NCBI GenBank assembly: GCA_963702755.1
Contig: CAVPDZ010000010.1
Location: forward strand, 600,329 to 664,328
Origin: JAJPKK01 sp963702755
Lineage (GTDB): Bacteria > Pseudomonadota > Alphaproteobacteria > Rhizobiales > Xanthobacteraceae
Direction of reading: 5' to 3'
DNA length: 64,000 bases
In this document: positions 44,530 to 53,949 of the stretch, in pieces
Position numbering within the stretch: position 1 is the stretch's first letter
Layout: each line of letters begins with the position of its first letter
The notes under the pieces: generated by a model
What the model saw: only the letters and a program-made list of their open reading frames with translations
Database searches by the model: none
Told to the model about the DNA's origin: nothing
Translations under genes and position numbers: made by a program

Positions 44530-45145
44530 GGGCAAGAAAATCGGACGCGCGCCCGGGACGTTCGCGCAGATTGTCTTTATCCTTGCCGCCGAGGCGAATG
44601 GCGTTGACGTTTCCAGAATAAATCTCATCAACGTGACCGCGGCGGGCACTGCGGAATTACAGGCGCTCAAGAGCGGCGACCTTGATGGCCTCGTCATGTT
44701 CTCGCCGACCGTCGATCGTGGCGTCGTTGAGGGCTACGCTTATTACCCGCCGTGCTGCGACATTTCCTCGACAAAGACTTTCGGCGGTCGCAACCAGATT
44801 CTTGGCGCCACCAGTGAATTCCTTAAGGACCGCGAGACGGCGGTGAAATTCCTCAAGGCCTATCTCGAGGCGCAGAATTATTACGTGCAGAACCGCGACA
44901 AGGCTATCGAAGTCATCACTCAGTTCACGGGGGTCAGCAAAGACGTGATCAACGAGGCCTTGAAGCATGCGAAAATCGTCTATCAGGTCGATGTGAAGAC
45001 CGCCGTCGCCGTGGCCAAGGAGGGACCAAAGTTCGGCTTCACCAAAGCTGACATGAGCGAAAAGGTCCCTTCCTACTTTGATCTCAGCTATCTCGCCGCG
45101 GCCACCGGAGAACCGGTCGCGCAACTCAATAGCGATGGACGCTAG
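44129..45145 (+). CDS. NitT/TauT-type ABC substrate-binding protein
   Basis: A 338-residue periplasmic binding protein with a signal peptide (VAVAISAFAGVALAVPQFY, cleavage near ARAQ). GGAAGGAG precedes the ATG. The blocks VATLGYQNPAIMAEQNVAN, SWKDLEGKKIGRAPG and YYPPCCDISST match the paralog at 38310-39326. It is followed 9 bases later by the permease, so these form one importer with the ATPase at 45997-46815. Its catabolic surroundings suggest an acidic N-containing ligand. Confidence 0.9.
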   Translation: MKTWRWVAVAISAFAGVALAVPQFYVPAARAQTEKKVIRIASARGINFVALWGLGPFAEKYGLRTEMVPAMTNADQQRALQVGGADVATLGYQNPAIMAEQNVANVKIIAGIYLGGQNLIVRKGVEVKSWKDLEGKKIGRAPGTFAQIVFILAAEANGVDVSRINLINVTAAGTAELQALKSGDLDGLVMFSPTVDRGVVEGYAYYPPCCDISSTKTFGGRNQILGATSEFLKDRETAVKFLKAYLEAQNYYVQNRDKAIEVITQFTGVSKDVINEALKHAKIVYQVDVKTAVAVAKEGPKFGFTKADMSEKVPSYFDLSYLAAATGEPVAQLNSDGR

Positions 45146-45154
45146 GCACAGCGC

Positions 45155-46024
45155 GTGACTGCCCACGAAACGTTGCCATCGACGACCGGCAGGCCCGTCC
45201 GGCGGATAAGCGCGCCGCGCATTCCCACACGGATTGGTTGGGAGCGCGCGGCACGGCGCGCAGTGTTGCCGGTGGTGCTGCTCGCGCTTTGGCAATATGG
45301 CTCGTCGGCCGGTCTCTTTGATCCAAGCTTCGTCCCTTCCCCGATGGCGGTGGCCAGCGCGTGGTGGCAATGGATTTTCGGGCCGCGGTCGGACCTCGCC
45401 TGGTATTCCGGCACGTGGCTCGAATACGTCGGGCTCAGCACCTGGCGGGTCTTGCTTGGTTTTGCGATAGCAGCAGTCGCTGGGGTAACGGTCGGCATCC
45501 TTATCGGTTGGTTTGAGATCGCGAAGGACGTCCTCGATCCGATCGTGCAGGGATTGCGTCCGATCCCGATGACGGCGTGGCTGCCGTTCGCGACATTCAT
45601 TTTCGGCATTCGCGAAGGCGCCGCCGTTTTTCTCATCGCCATGGGCTCGTTTTTCCCCATTGCGGTGAGTTGCGCGATCGGCGCCGAGCAAACCCCGAAG
45701 AACCTCGTGCGCGCCGCACTGATGCTCGGCACGCCGCCGCGCCGGCTGCTGCTGCGCGTCGTGCTGCCGTCGGCGCTGCCTTACATCTTCAACGGACTTC
45801 GTGTCGGCCTCGGCATCGCCTGGGTGCTGGTTATCGTTTCGGAGATGCTGGCGGTCAAAGGCGGTATCGGATACGCCATGTGGACGGCTTACCAGTTCGT
45901 GCGCATCGATCTCATCATTGCTGCGATGTTCACCATGGGTCTACTGGGGCTCGTCAGCGACCGACTTCTGCTGCTGCTCAATCGGAGACTGCTGCGATGG
46001 AATACGGGCCTGCGGGCACGCTAG
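45155..46024 (+). CDS. NitT/TauT-type ABC transporter permease
   Basis: An inner-membrane permease, 289 residues from a GTG at 45155. About six membrane segments; the coupling motif appears as LMLGTPPRRLLLRVVLPSAL followed by PYIFNGLRVGLGIAWV. The gene end overlaps the ATPase gene by 28 bases. SsuC/TauC type. Confidence 0.92.
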   Translation: MTAHETLPSTTGRPVRRISAPRIPTRIGWERAARRAVLPVVLLALWQYGSSAGLFDPSFVPSPMAVASAWWQWIFGPRSDLAWYSGTWLEYVGLSTWRVLLGFAIAAVAGVTVGILIGWFEIAKDVLDPIVQGLRPIPMTAWLPFATFIFGIREGAAVFLIAMGSFFPIAVSCAIGAEQTPKNLVRAALMLGTPPRRLLLRVVLPSALPYIFNGLRVGLGIAWVLVIVSEMLAVKGGIGYAMWTAYQFVRIDLIIAAMFTMGLLGLVSDRLLLLLNRRLLRWNTGLRAR

Positions 46025-46815
46025 ATGCAGGCGGTGCCGGCCGGATCGAATGCAAGGCCGTGCGCAAGTCGTATCGCGACGCGGCCGACGGCACGGAGGT
46101 TGTGGCACTCGACGATCTCACCCTCGACATCGCGCCGCGCGAATTTCTGACACTGCTTGGCCCGAGCGGTTGCGGGAAATCCACCCTGCTCAACATCATC
46201 GCGGGGTTCGAAAAGCCAGATAGCGGCAAAATTCTGCTCAATGGCATTCCGATTGAGCGCCCAGGTCCGGACCGCGGAGTTGTGTTCCAGGACTATGCGC
46301 TGTTTCCCTGGCTCAATATCCAACACAACGTGGAATATGGATTGCGGGAGAAGGGCATTCCCAAGAGGGAAGCGCAGTCCATCGCGCAACGATATCTTGC
46401 GATGGTGGGCCTGACTGGATTCGAACGGCGTTTCCCTCATGAATTGTCCGGCGGCATGCGCCAGCGTGTCGCGCTGATCCGCGTTCTTGCGATCGACCCG
46501 AAGATCCTGCTGATGGACGAGCCCTTCGCTGCGGTTGACGCGCAGACACGCGTCATCCTGCAAGAAGAACTGCAGCGGCTGTGGATGCAAACGCTCAAGA
46601 CCGTGGTGTTCGTCACGCATAGCGTCGACGAAGCAATCTACCTTGCCGACAGGGTCGCGGTCATGACGGCGCGACCGGGCTTCATCAAAGCCATCGTGCC
46701 CATCGAATTGCCGCGCCCACGCGACGCGACATCCGATGGCTTCAATCATTATCGCAAACAAATTGCTCAGCTGATCGAGAGCGAGTCCCGCAAGGTCTTC
46801 GCGACGGCATCTTGA
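45997..46815 (+). CDS. NitT/TauT-type ABC transporter ATP-binding protein
   Basis: A 272-residue nucleotide-binding subunit. Walker A LLGPSGCGKSTLLNIIAG, Q-loop VFQDYALFPWLNIQHN, signature LSGGMRQRVALIRVL, Walker B ILLMDEPFAAVDAQTR and H-loop VFVTHSVDEAIYLADRV are intact. Start at ATG 45997 inside the permease end. Last gene of the importer and of the plus-strand catabolic run; it converges with the FAD oxidase gene. Confidence 0.93.
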   Translation: MEYGPAGTLDAGGAGRIECKAVRKSYRDAADGTEVVALDDLTLDIAPREFLTLLGPSGCGKSTLLNIIAGFEKPDSGKILLNGIPIERPGPDRGVVFQDYALFPWLNIQHNVEYGLREKGIPKREAQSIAQRYLAMVGLTGFERRFPHELSGGMRQRVALIRVLAIDPKILLMDEPFAAVDAQTRVILQEELQRLWMQTLKTVVFVTHSVDEAIYLADRVAVMTARPGFIKAIVPIELPRPRDATSDGFNHYRKQIAQLIESESRKVFATAS

Positions 46816-46870
46816 CGCTGTGCGTCACTCAAATTGACGCGAAAGCATGACGCGAAAGCTTGCGGCGTAC

Positions 46871-46890
46871 CCGTAGGGCGCACGCTACGG
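46871..46890. terminator. Hairpin between convergent genes
   Basis: CCGTAG-GGCGCACG-CTACGG can pair between the ATPase end (46815) and the FAD-oxidase end (47006). Just upstream, TGACGCGAAAGC is repeated at 46835 and 46848. Possibly a bidirectional terminator; no T-run. Confidence 0.35.
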
Positions 46891-47005
46891 CACTGCAAGT
46901 GCCACCAAGTAGGGAAAATCGGCGTCAAAGCGCTGCCATGCATCCGATGGTCGCAACAAGTTCGCGGCGGCGCCAATGGGGCGATCGACATCGAGAACTT
47001 CTCGT

Positions 47006-48907
47006 CTAATGCTCGAGCGCTATCACCTCCTCGATGGCGCGATGGGCTTGGTCAATCGCGACGTCGGTATAGGCGCCGGCGCCGGCATCAGCGTTGGCGA
47101 TCGTAATGCGCCCGAACGGGGCTCGCCCGATGACGTGCGGCTGCTCGTGCTCGTTCCAGTCGGGATCGAACAGCGGATTGTACTCGTAGGCGTAGCCGTG
47201 CGGCCATCGATTGACGGTGATGGCGAGAATGTCGGCGGACGCATCGAATCCGCCGGGACCGAGGGTGCGCGCAAGCTGGTCGCGAATGTTGCGCTCGAAT
47301 TCCTCGAAGCTCGTGGTCAAGAGCTCGGCGTGACCGATGCGATGCTGCTCCCGTTCGTCGAGGCCCGGCTTGCAGGGTATGCGCTGCATGTGGACGAGGA
47401 TTGGATCGTCCGGCGACCGCACGCTCAGGTAACCGCCGATGTCGACCGTCTGGTTGAGCCGTAGGCTCGAATGATAGGAGCCAGGCGCATAGATCTCGGA
47501 AACGCCCAGCGCCTTGAAGGCGCGCCAGTTGCGGATCGCCACGCTGGTGTAAACGAGCGGTATCTTGACCGGGTAATGGAGCGCCTCCTTCTGCCGAGCG
47601 GGCAGCTCGGGACAGAGATAGGGGATCATCATGTTCCAACAGGCGAGCACCACGGCTTTGCCGCGCGCCGCGGCCAACGTGCCGTTCTGCGAATAGATCA
47701 CCTCCGCCTCGCGCGACGCGCCCGGCTCCTCGACATTGCGCACGGAGAGCGCGGAGCTGCTGAGCCTGATGCGAACCGGCGCGCCGGCGCGATCAAGCGC
47801 GCTGTAGTCGGCTGCCGCGGTGACGATGTTCTCCGCCGACGAACCAGGAATCGAAGAGGGCATCGACGAGGGCACGAGGCTGCGCACCAAGAGCCGCGCG
47901 ATCGAGGCGTTACCGTCGGGAAAATGAAACTTGTACGAGCCGCCGGTGGCGGCATATCCGGACGCGGTAAACCCCATATGCGGCGCCGCGCCCGGCGCGA
48001 GGTTTAGTCCTTTGAAGCCCGGGAAGGCGAACGCCCATACGTCAAGGGCTGCCACGGCGTCGATCCCGACCCCCCACTCGTCATGCGTCCGCGCCTGGAA
48101 GACGGGCAGCACGCCCGGGTCAACCTTGGCGACATTGAGCAGGAAATCGCGATAGCTCATCCCAGCGAGGCGCGCTTTCTTGTCCGCGGAGGAGAGGCCG
48201 GGCATGTAATCGATCTTGGCCTCGTAAAGCCGCGCGATGTCGGCGCGCACCGCCGGTGTGAGCGGCGCGTCGGCCAGGAGCGCGGCCCACGGTTTTGCGC
48301 CGACACCGACCACGAGCTTGTCGGCGCCGAACGTCTCGCGGTCGAAGAAGATGCCGCGGCCAAGCCCCAGCGCGCGGTAGAAATCTTTCTTGGCGCAGGT
48401 GGCATCGAGCTTCACCGGATCGACGCCGAGCTTGCGCATGAGCCCGGCCGCAATCACGCTGTAGGGTCGTGGGCTGTCGATCTCCAGCGTCCCGCCATTC
48501 ATCAGTTCGATCCGGCCGCCGAGCGCGAACTCGTTGCGCTTCGCGTGTCCGCCAAAGTCGTCGTGATTGTCGAGGATGAGAATCCGCGCTGAAGCGTTGC
48601 GCTCGCGATAGAAATAGGCCGCCGCAAGACCGCTGATGCCGCCGCCGACGATCACGAGATCGTAGGTCTCGGCCGCGCCCGGCGCTTGCAGTGCAAGATC
48701 GCCGTCGCGCAGTTTGTGCGCGAGCTCGAACGACCCCGGATGGCTGCCTCGCAGTCCGGTCAGCCGCGGCGGATGGTATTGCGCCTGCGCTGCGGCCTCG
48801 CCTGCCAAGCCTTCGGTCGCCGTGCTGATCAGCCTGCCGCCCGCGATCGCGCCGACCGCAATCGCCACCCCATTGAGGAAATCGCGCCGCGCGATCGGTC
48901 GGTCCAT
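47006..48907 (-). CDS. TAT-exported FAD-dependent oxidoreductase, spermidine dehydrogenase-like
   Basis: A 633-residue flavoprotein. The N-terminus has the twin-arginine signal ARRDFLNGVAIAVGA, so it is folded before export to the periplasm. The FAD dinucleotide-binding motif is YDLVIVGGGISGLAAAYFY, followed by LILDNHDDFGGHAKRNEF and a substrate-domain MNGGTLEID. C-terminal FAD contacts include RWPHGYAYEYNP and GRITIANADAGAGAYTD. The layout fits bacterial spermidine dehydrogenases and related NAD(P)-binding amine oxidases. Of the possible starts (48937, 48913, 48907) the last has the best spaced GGGGA. Substrate unproven. Confidence 0.8.
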   Translation of the reverse strand: MDRPIARRDFLNGVAIAVGAIAGGRLISTATEGLAGEAAAQAQYHPPRLTGLRGSHPGSFELAHKLRDGDLALQAPGAAETYDLVIVGGGISGLAAAYFYRERNASARILILDNHDDFGGHAKRNEFALGGRIELMNGGTLEIDSPRPYSVIAAGLMRKLGVDPVKLDATCAKKDFYRALGLGRGIFFDRETFGADKLVVGVGAKPWAALLADAPLTPAVRADIARLYEAKIDYMPGLSSADKKARLAGMSYRDFLLNVAKVDPGVLPVFQARTHDEWGVGIDAVAALDVWAFAFPGFKGLNLAPGAAPHMGFTASGYAATGGSYKFHFPDGNASIARLLVRSLVPSSMPSSIPGSSAENIVTAAADYSALDRAGAPVRIRLSSSALSVRNVEEPGASREAEVIYSQNGTLAAARGKAVVLACWNMMIPYLCPELPARQKEALHYPVKIPLVYTSVAIRNWRAFKALGVSEIYAPGSYHSSLRLNQTVDIGGYLSVRSPDDPILVHMQRIPCKPGLDEREQHRIGHAELLTTSFEEFERNIRDQLARTLGPGGFDASADILAITVNRWPHGYAYEYNPLFDPDWNEHEQPHVIGRAPFGRITIANADAGAGAYTDVAIDQAHRAIEEVIALEH

Positions 48908-48958
48908 TCCCATCCCCGATCGTCGATGGATTGGCAACGTCAGTTAGCGCCGCCGGTC

Positions 48959-48978
48959 GCCACCCGGCGTCGGGTGGC
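48959..48978. terminator. Hairpin after the heme/beta-propeller gene
   Basis: GCCACCCG-GCGT-CGGGTGGC is a perfect 8-base stem with 4-base loop, about 90 bases downstream of the end (49071) of the minus-strand gene and upstream of the FAD oxidase start at 48907. It may separate the two transcripts. Confidence 0.45.
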
Positions 48979-49070
48979 GCGCGCGCCGCCAGTCGCTCAC
49001 CTAGCGAGGTGGCCAAGCTTGAACGCGTCCTTCGCGTCGATGCGGAGGACGCGCCGAGAGAGTGGTCCGC

Positions 49071-50728
49071 CTAGTTCAGCGGCTCGACCTTGACGAGAGC
49101 GGCGCCGTGCGCGCTGCCCGTCCAGAAGGTGACCGGCGTCGTCGAATTGTCGACGAATACGCTGCGCATGTTGGTTTCCTTCGGCAGCAGGTATTCGATG
49201 GTCGCGCCGGTCTTGGGATCAAGCCTCACCGCCCGGTCCGTGTGCATTGTGCTGGCCCAGATCTCGCCGTTCTTGTCGACGGCGGCGCGGTACGGAAACG
49301 TATAGGCCGGCATCGGCCATTCCGTCATTTTTTCAGTTTTGGTGTCGAACAGTGCGACCTTGTTGCCGCGAAACTCGGTGACGAGGATGCGGTCCTGATC
49401 ATCGATCGTCATCCGCCGTGCGCGCGCATGCGGCGTCGGCAGGTCGTGCCACGTCACCTTGCCGGTCTTGGCGTCGATCTTGCCCAGATGACCGAGCTGG
49501 AACTCGGCCATCCACAAGTTGTTGTGCGAAGTCGGAAATGACTTGGTAGATCGAGGCGGGGCGACTGACGAGATCCTTCAGCGGTTGAAACCGCTCCCAA
49601 GTGCCGGTTGCGAGATCGAGGCGATAGATATCCTGCGTCCCGACGCTCTTGGTCCAAACCTTGCCGTCCACGTCGTGGCGCAGACCGACAAAGTTCAGCT
49701 GGACACGATAGTCATTATACTCGGGCGCCAGCGGATAGAATTTGACCTGCTCGGTCTTGGGATCGAGATTTCCGAGCGCGCCCTGGAACATGGTGTCGAA
49801 CCACAGCGTGCCGCGCTTATCCAGATCGAGCGAGAGATTGCCAACCGGAGCGTCCGCCTTGAAGTGCTGAACGGGGTATTCGGTCAGCTTGAGGGTTTTC
49901 GGGTCGAATTTGGAAATGAAAAGCTCGCCGAAATCCGAATACCAGACGGCGCCCTGCGCATCGACCACCACGTCGTGCGGCTCGATGGTCGGCCGCGGCA
50001 AATCATATTCGGTGATGATCGCCCGCGTCGCCTGACCGGTCGGACGCGGCAGCGTCTTCAGCGGATATTCCCACTTGTCGACCGTGCTCAGATTGATCGT
50101 CGCGAGATATTCGGCGGCCTTTCGATATTGCTCGGGGGTGCCGGAGCGCGCCGGGTCGAGCATGCGCTGCGGCTTGATCGGCTGGCTCACCGGCGCATAG
50201 CCTCGCATGCGCGTAATGACCTGCGTCCATTCATCCGCATCGTGGGTCGAGCGGACAATGCGCTCGAGAGTATGACAGCCGGTGCAGTCCAGCAGGAAAG
50301 CCTTTTGATCCTCGGTGCCGGGCATGCTCATCATCCATTCGGCATTGCTGAGCTCGGCAGCGAGATTCTTCGTCTTGCGGAGCTTGAGGTCGAGCTTGGC
50401 GGTTTGTTCGTCCGAGACGTCCGCGGTCGCCGCGCCATCGAGATCGTAGCCAACGGCGCGAATCTTGATCGCGTATTTCCCCGCCGCCAATCGATCCGCC
50501 GGAAACTGGTAACGGCCCTGCGCGTCCGTGATGACGCTCACCGTGACGGTCGAGCCGAGCTTCTTCGCGCTGACCACCACGCCCTCCATGGCGCCTTCGG
50601 CCTCTGACGAGACCTGCCCGGTCAAGGCCGAGGATGCAGGGCTTTGCGCCGCAACCGGCAGCGCCGCAGCAGGCAAGAATGACGGCAGAGCTTGCGGTCA
50701 GGATCGGCAACATACGACGTGTTCGCAT
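49071..50728 (-). pseudogene. Periplasmic heme protein with carboxypeptidase-regulatory domain and Vgb-like beta-propeller, frame-broken
   Basis: The intended product (about 551 residues) has a signal peptide MRTRRMLPILTASSAVIL followed by PAAALPVAAQ. A carboxypeptidase-regulatory-like beta-sandwich comes next (about residues 34-118). A c-type heme motif CTGCH (Cys148, Cys151, His152) follows, then a virginiamycin-B-lyase-like six-bladed propeller with blades such as IEPHDVVVDAQGAVWYSDFG. Extra bases at 50675-50676 (inside the signal peptide) and 49529-49530 (GACTTC for GACTC on this strand, within ISDSHNNLWMAEF) break the frame. Divergent from the molybdenum dehydrogenase genes, it is a candidate electron acceptor or sensor for periplasmic dehydrogenases. 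Confidence 0.75.
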
Positions 50729-51028
50729 TGGTTCCTCCCAAGGCTTCTGTCGCAGTATTCAGCGGCAAAGCATCTTGCCCACCAGTGTAAAATACGCTGC
50801 GGCTCGGCGCCACCGGCTTTATGGCGCTGATGCACATCCTGGTTGCCCAGAACCTCGCAGCTGTTGGACGCATATTTGGCTCAAGCTTACGGCTTTCCGC
50901 AGACGTGGTTGGGGCGGCTCGGCGGCGCGTTTCATTTGAAGACGCCTTGAACGGTACCGCCGCTCAGATAAAGTCGCACAAAAGCGTGCATTTTTGCAGG
51001 CGCGATAACGATTTCCGGGAGGCAACCG

Positions 51029-51494
51029 ATGGCTCGCCACGCGCTCACGGTCAACGGCAGGTCGTATGCGATCGAGGTCGATGACCCCGATATGCCGCTG
51101 CTCTACGCTTTGCGCGACGATCTCGGCCTCAACAATCCGCGGTTCGGCTGCGGCCTTGGCCAGTGCGGCGCCTGCACGGTCCATATCGACGGACGCCCGG
51201 TGCGCTCCTGCGTTACGCCGGTGTCGTCGGTCGGGGACGGCAAGATCACGACGCTCGCGGGTCTCGGCACGCCGGAGAAGCCGCATCCGATCCAGCAGCG
51301 CCTGGCTCGACGAGCAGGTGTCGCAGTGCGCCTACTGCATCAACGGCTGGATCATGACGGCCGCTGCATTGCTCGCCGAAAAGCCGCATCCGACCGACGC
51401 CGAGATCAAGGACGCGTTCGCGTCGCTGATCTGCCGCTGCGGAACCCATGGCGCGGCGATCCGCGCCGTCAAGCGCGCCGCGCAGGCGATCTGA
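51029..51494 (+). pseudogene. [2Fe-2S] subunit of a two-subunit molybdenum dehydrogenase (IorA-like), one frame break
   Basis: The intended product (about 155 residues) has the plant-type cluster ligands in GCGLGQCGACTVHIDG with RSCVTP, and the second cluster in QCAYCINGW and LICRCGTHG. An extra C at 51299 after HPIQQ breaks the frame; the corrected reading continues AWLDEQVSQCAYC. It resembles the small subunits of isoquinoline 1-oxidoreductase and periplasmic aldehyde dehydrogenases, which lack an FAD subunit; none is present here either. GGGAGG precedes the ATG. The 300-base gap to 50729 holds the divergent promoters and nothing else recognisable. Confidence 0.82.
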
Positions 51495-51505
51495 GGAGGC
51501 GAGCC

Positions 51506-53770
51506 ATGTCGCGTCGAACTCAATCGCCGCGCCTTCATCTCCTCGACCGGCGCGCTCGTGGTCGCGCTTGCCGCTGTCCGAACTCGCCGAAGCCGCGACC
51601 GGTGCCGCACGAACGCTGCGCTCGCACCCGGCCAACTCGATTCCTACATCGCGATCGAGAAGGACGGCACCGTCACCGCCTATTACGGCAAGATCGACGG
51701 CGGCCAGGGCCTCGGCACTTCGATTCCGCAAATGATCGCCGAAGAACTCGATGTGCCGCTCGAGCGCGTGCGCCTCGTCATGGGCGACACGGCGCGCACC
51801 GTCAACATGGGCGGAGCGAGCGCCGCCACCGGCATTTCCCGCGCCGGCATGAACCTGCGCGAGATGGCGGCCGAGGCGCGCCGGCTGATGATCGGGATGG
51901 CGGCGAAATCGCTCGGCGTTGCTCCGGAGCAATTGACGATCGCGGACGGCGTCATCAGCGACAAGGCGGCCGGCGGCAGGCGCATCACCTATGCCGAACT
52001 CGTCGGCGGCGGACGCTTCGATGCCCCGGTGCAGTGGAACGGCCAGCTCGGACTCAATCTCGCGGTCAAAGGCAGCGCCAAGCTGAAAGAGCCGAAGGAC
52101 TTCAAGGTCATCGGCAAATCGCCGCCGCGCCGCGACCTGCCCGGAAAGGTGTTCGGCACGCTTGAAATGGCGCCGGACGTCCGGCTGCCCGGCATGCTGC
52201 ATGCCCGCATGATCCGGCCGACCGTCGCGGGCGCCGTGCCGGTCGAGGTCGATGAAGCCTCGATCGGCGATATTCCGGGCGCGCGCGTGGTGTGGATCAA
52301 GAATTTGCTCGCGGTCGTCGCCGAAAAGGAATGGAACGCGGTGCGGGCGGCGCAGGAGCTCAAGGTGACGTGGTCGCAATCCGCGCCGAATTTCCCCGGC
52401 CATGACGGGCTGCATGCGCACATCCGCAAGGCCCCGGTCGTCAAGCGCCACATCCAAATCGGCGAACGGCGATTTCGATGAGGGGATCAAGCACGCGGTT
52501 CGCATCATTGAAGGCGAATACGAATTCCCGACCCAGTCGCATTCCTCGACGGGCCCGGCCTGCGGCGTCGCCGACGTGCGCGACGATGGCTGCACGCTCT
52601 ACACCAGCACGCAGAAGCCGCACTATGCGGCCGAAGGCGTCGCCGAGCTTCTTGGCCTGCCGCGCGACAAGGTGCGGGCGATCTGGATGTTCGGCACCGG
52701 GAGCTACGGCCGCAACGACCAGGGCGATGCGACCGCCGACGCCGCGGTGCTGTCGCAACATCTCGGCCGCCCGGTGCGCGTGCAGTATATGCGCCACGAG
52801 GGCTCGCCTGGGATCCGAAGGGCACCGCCACGGTCAACCGCAGCAAGGTCGGCCTCGACGCCGACGGCAAGATCATCGCCTACGAGAACATCAGCAAAGG
52901 TTTCTCGCGCCTGGACGTCGCCACCAACGAGGGCCGGGCCGCCGACCTTCTCGCCGGCCATCTGCTCGGCGTTCCGCTCAAGCCGGAACAGAGCTTCGAG
53001 ATTCCGGTCGCCTCTTACACGTTCGAGCACAAGCGGCTCGGCTGGGAGACCGATTCCGCCGCTGATGGACCGCGCCTCGCCGATGCGCACGACGCATCTG
53101 CGCGATCCTTACGGCCCGCCGATCCTGTTCGGCAGCGAATCCTTCATGGACGAGGTCGCGGCGGCGACCGACACCGATCCGGTCGAATTCCGCCTGCGCT
53201 ATCTCACCCATCCGCGCGACCGCGAGGCGGTGCGCATCGCGGCCGAGCAATACGGCTGGGACAAACGGCCGTCGCCGCGCCGGGATCAGCGCGACGCCGA
53301 CGTGGCGGTCGGGCGCGGCATCGCCTATCGGCGGCATTTCGCCACCTACATCGCGCTGGTCGCCGAGGTGCGGGTGCACCGCGACACCGGGGTGATCGAG
53401 CCACTGCGCTATGTCTGCGCCCATGATGTCGGGCTGATCGTCAATCCCGAGACCCTGCGCCACGTCATCGACCGCCAATTGGTCTACGGCACCAGCCGCG
53501 CGATGTTCGAGGAAGTGCAGTTCGACGACAAAATGGTCACGAGCGTCGACTGGGAAACCTATCCGGTGCTGCGGGCGGACTTCCCGCTGCCGCAGATCGA
53601 CATCGTGCTGATCAACCGGCCCGAGGAGGCGCCGTCGGGAGCCGCCGAAATGGCGCTCGGCCTCGTGCCGGCCGCGATCGGCAACGCGGTGTTCGATGCG
53701 ACCGGCGTTCGGCTGCGGCGCGTGCCCTTCACGCCGGCGCGTGTCAAGGACGGCACTCGACAACGCCTGA
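51506..53770 (+). pseudogene. Exported molybdopterin-binding dehydrogenase subunit (IorB-like), frame-broken
   Basis: The intended product (about 750 residues) starts ELNRRAFISSTGALVVALP, a twin-arginine-like signal, so the enzyme is periplasmic. Molybdenum-site motifs include YYGKIDGGQGLGTSIPQM, WMFGTGSYGRNDQGDATADA and the C-terminal EEAPSGAAEMALGLVPAAIG, with the catalytic Glu. Frame changes are needed near 51515, 51568, 51608, 52461, 52802, 53052 and 53752; the last restores a natural end VKDALDNA at 53770. Between them the reading is fully conserved. With 51029-51494 it forms a two-subunit aldehyde or heteroaromatic dehydrogenase that would pass electrons to a cytochrome. Confidence 0.78.
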
Positions 53771-53949
53771 GACCAGCGAGGCCCCAGACTTCTTCGAAGC
53801 TCCAACGCGGCGACCCCGGGAGCGAACTGCGCGCGCACATCGCAAGGGCGATGGCGGTGACCGCCGACCCCAATGGCGTCAGCTGGCGCAATGGTGTTTG
53901 ATTGGGATCGCGTTCGTTTTGACACACCGGGCTGCCCAAGGAGGAAATC

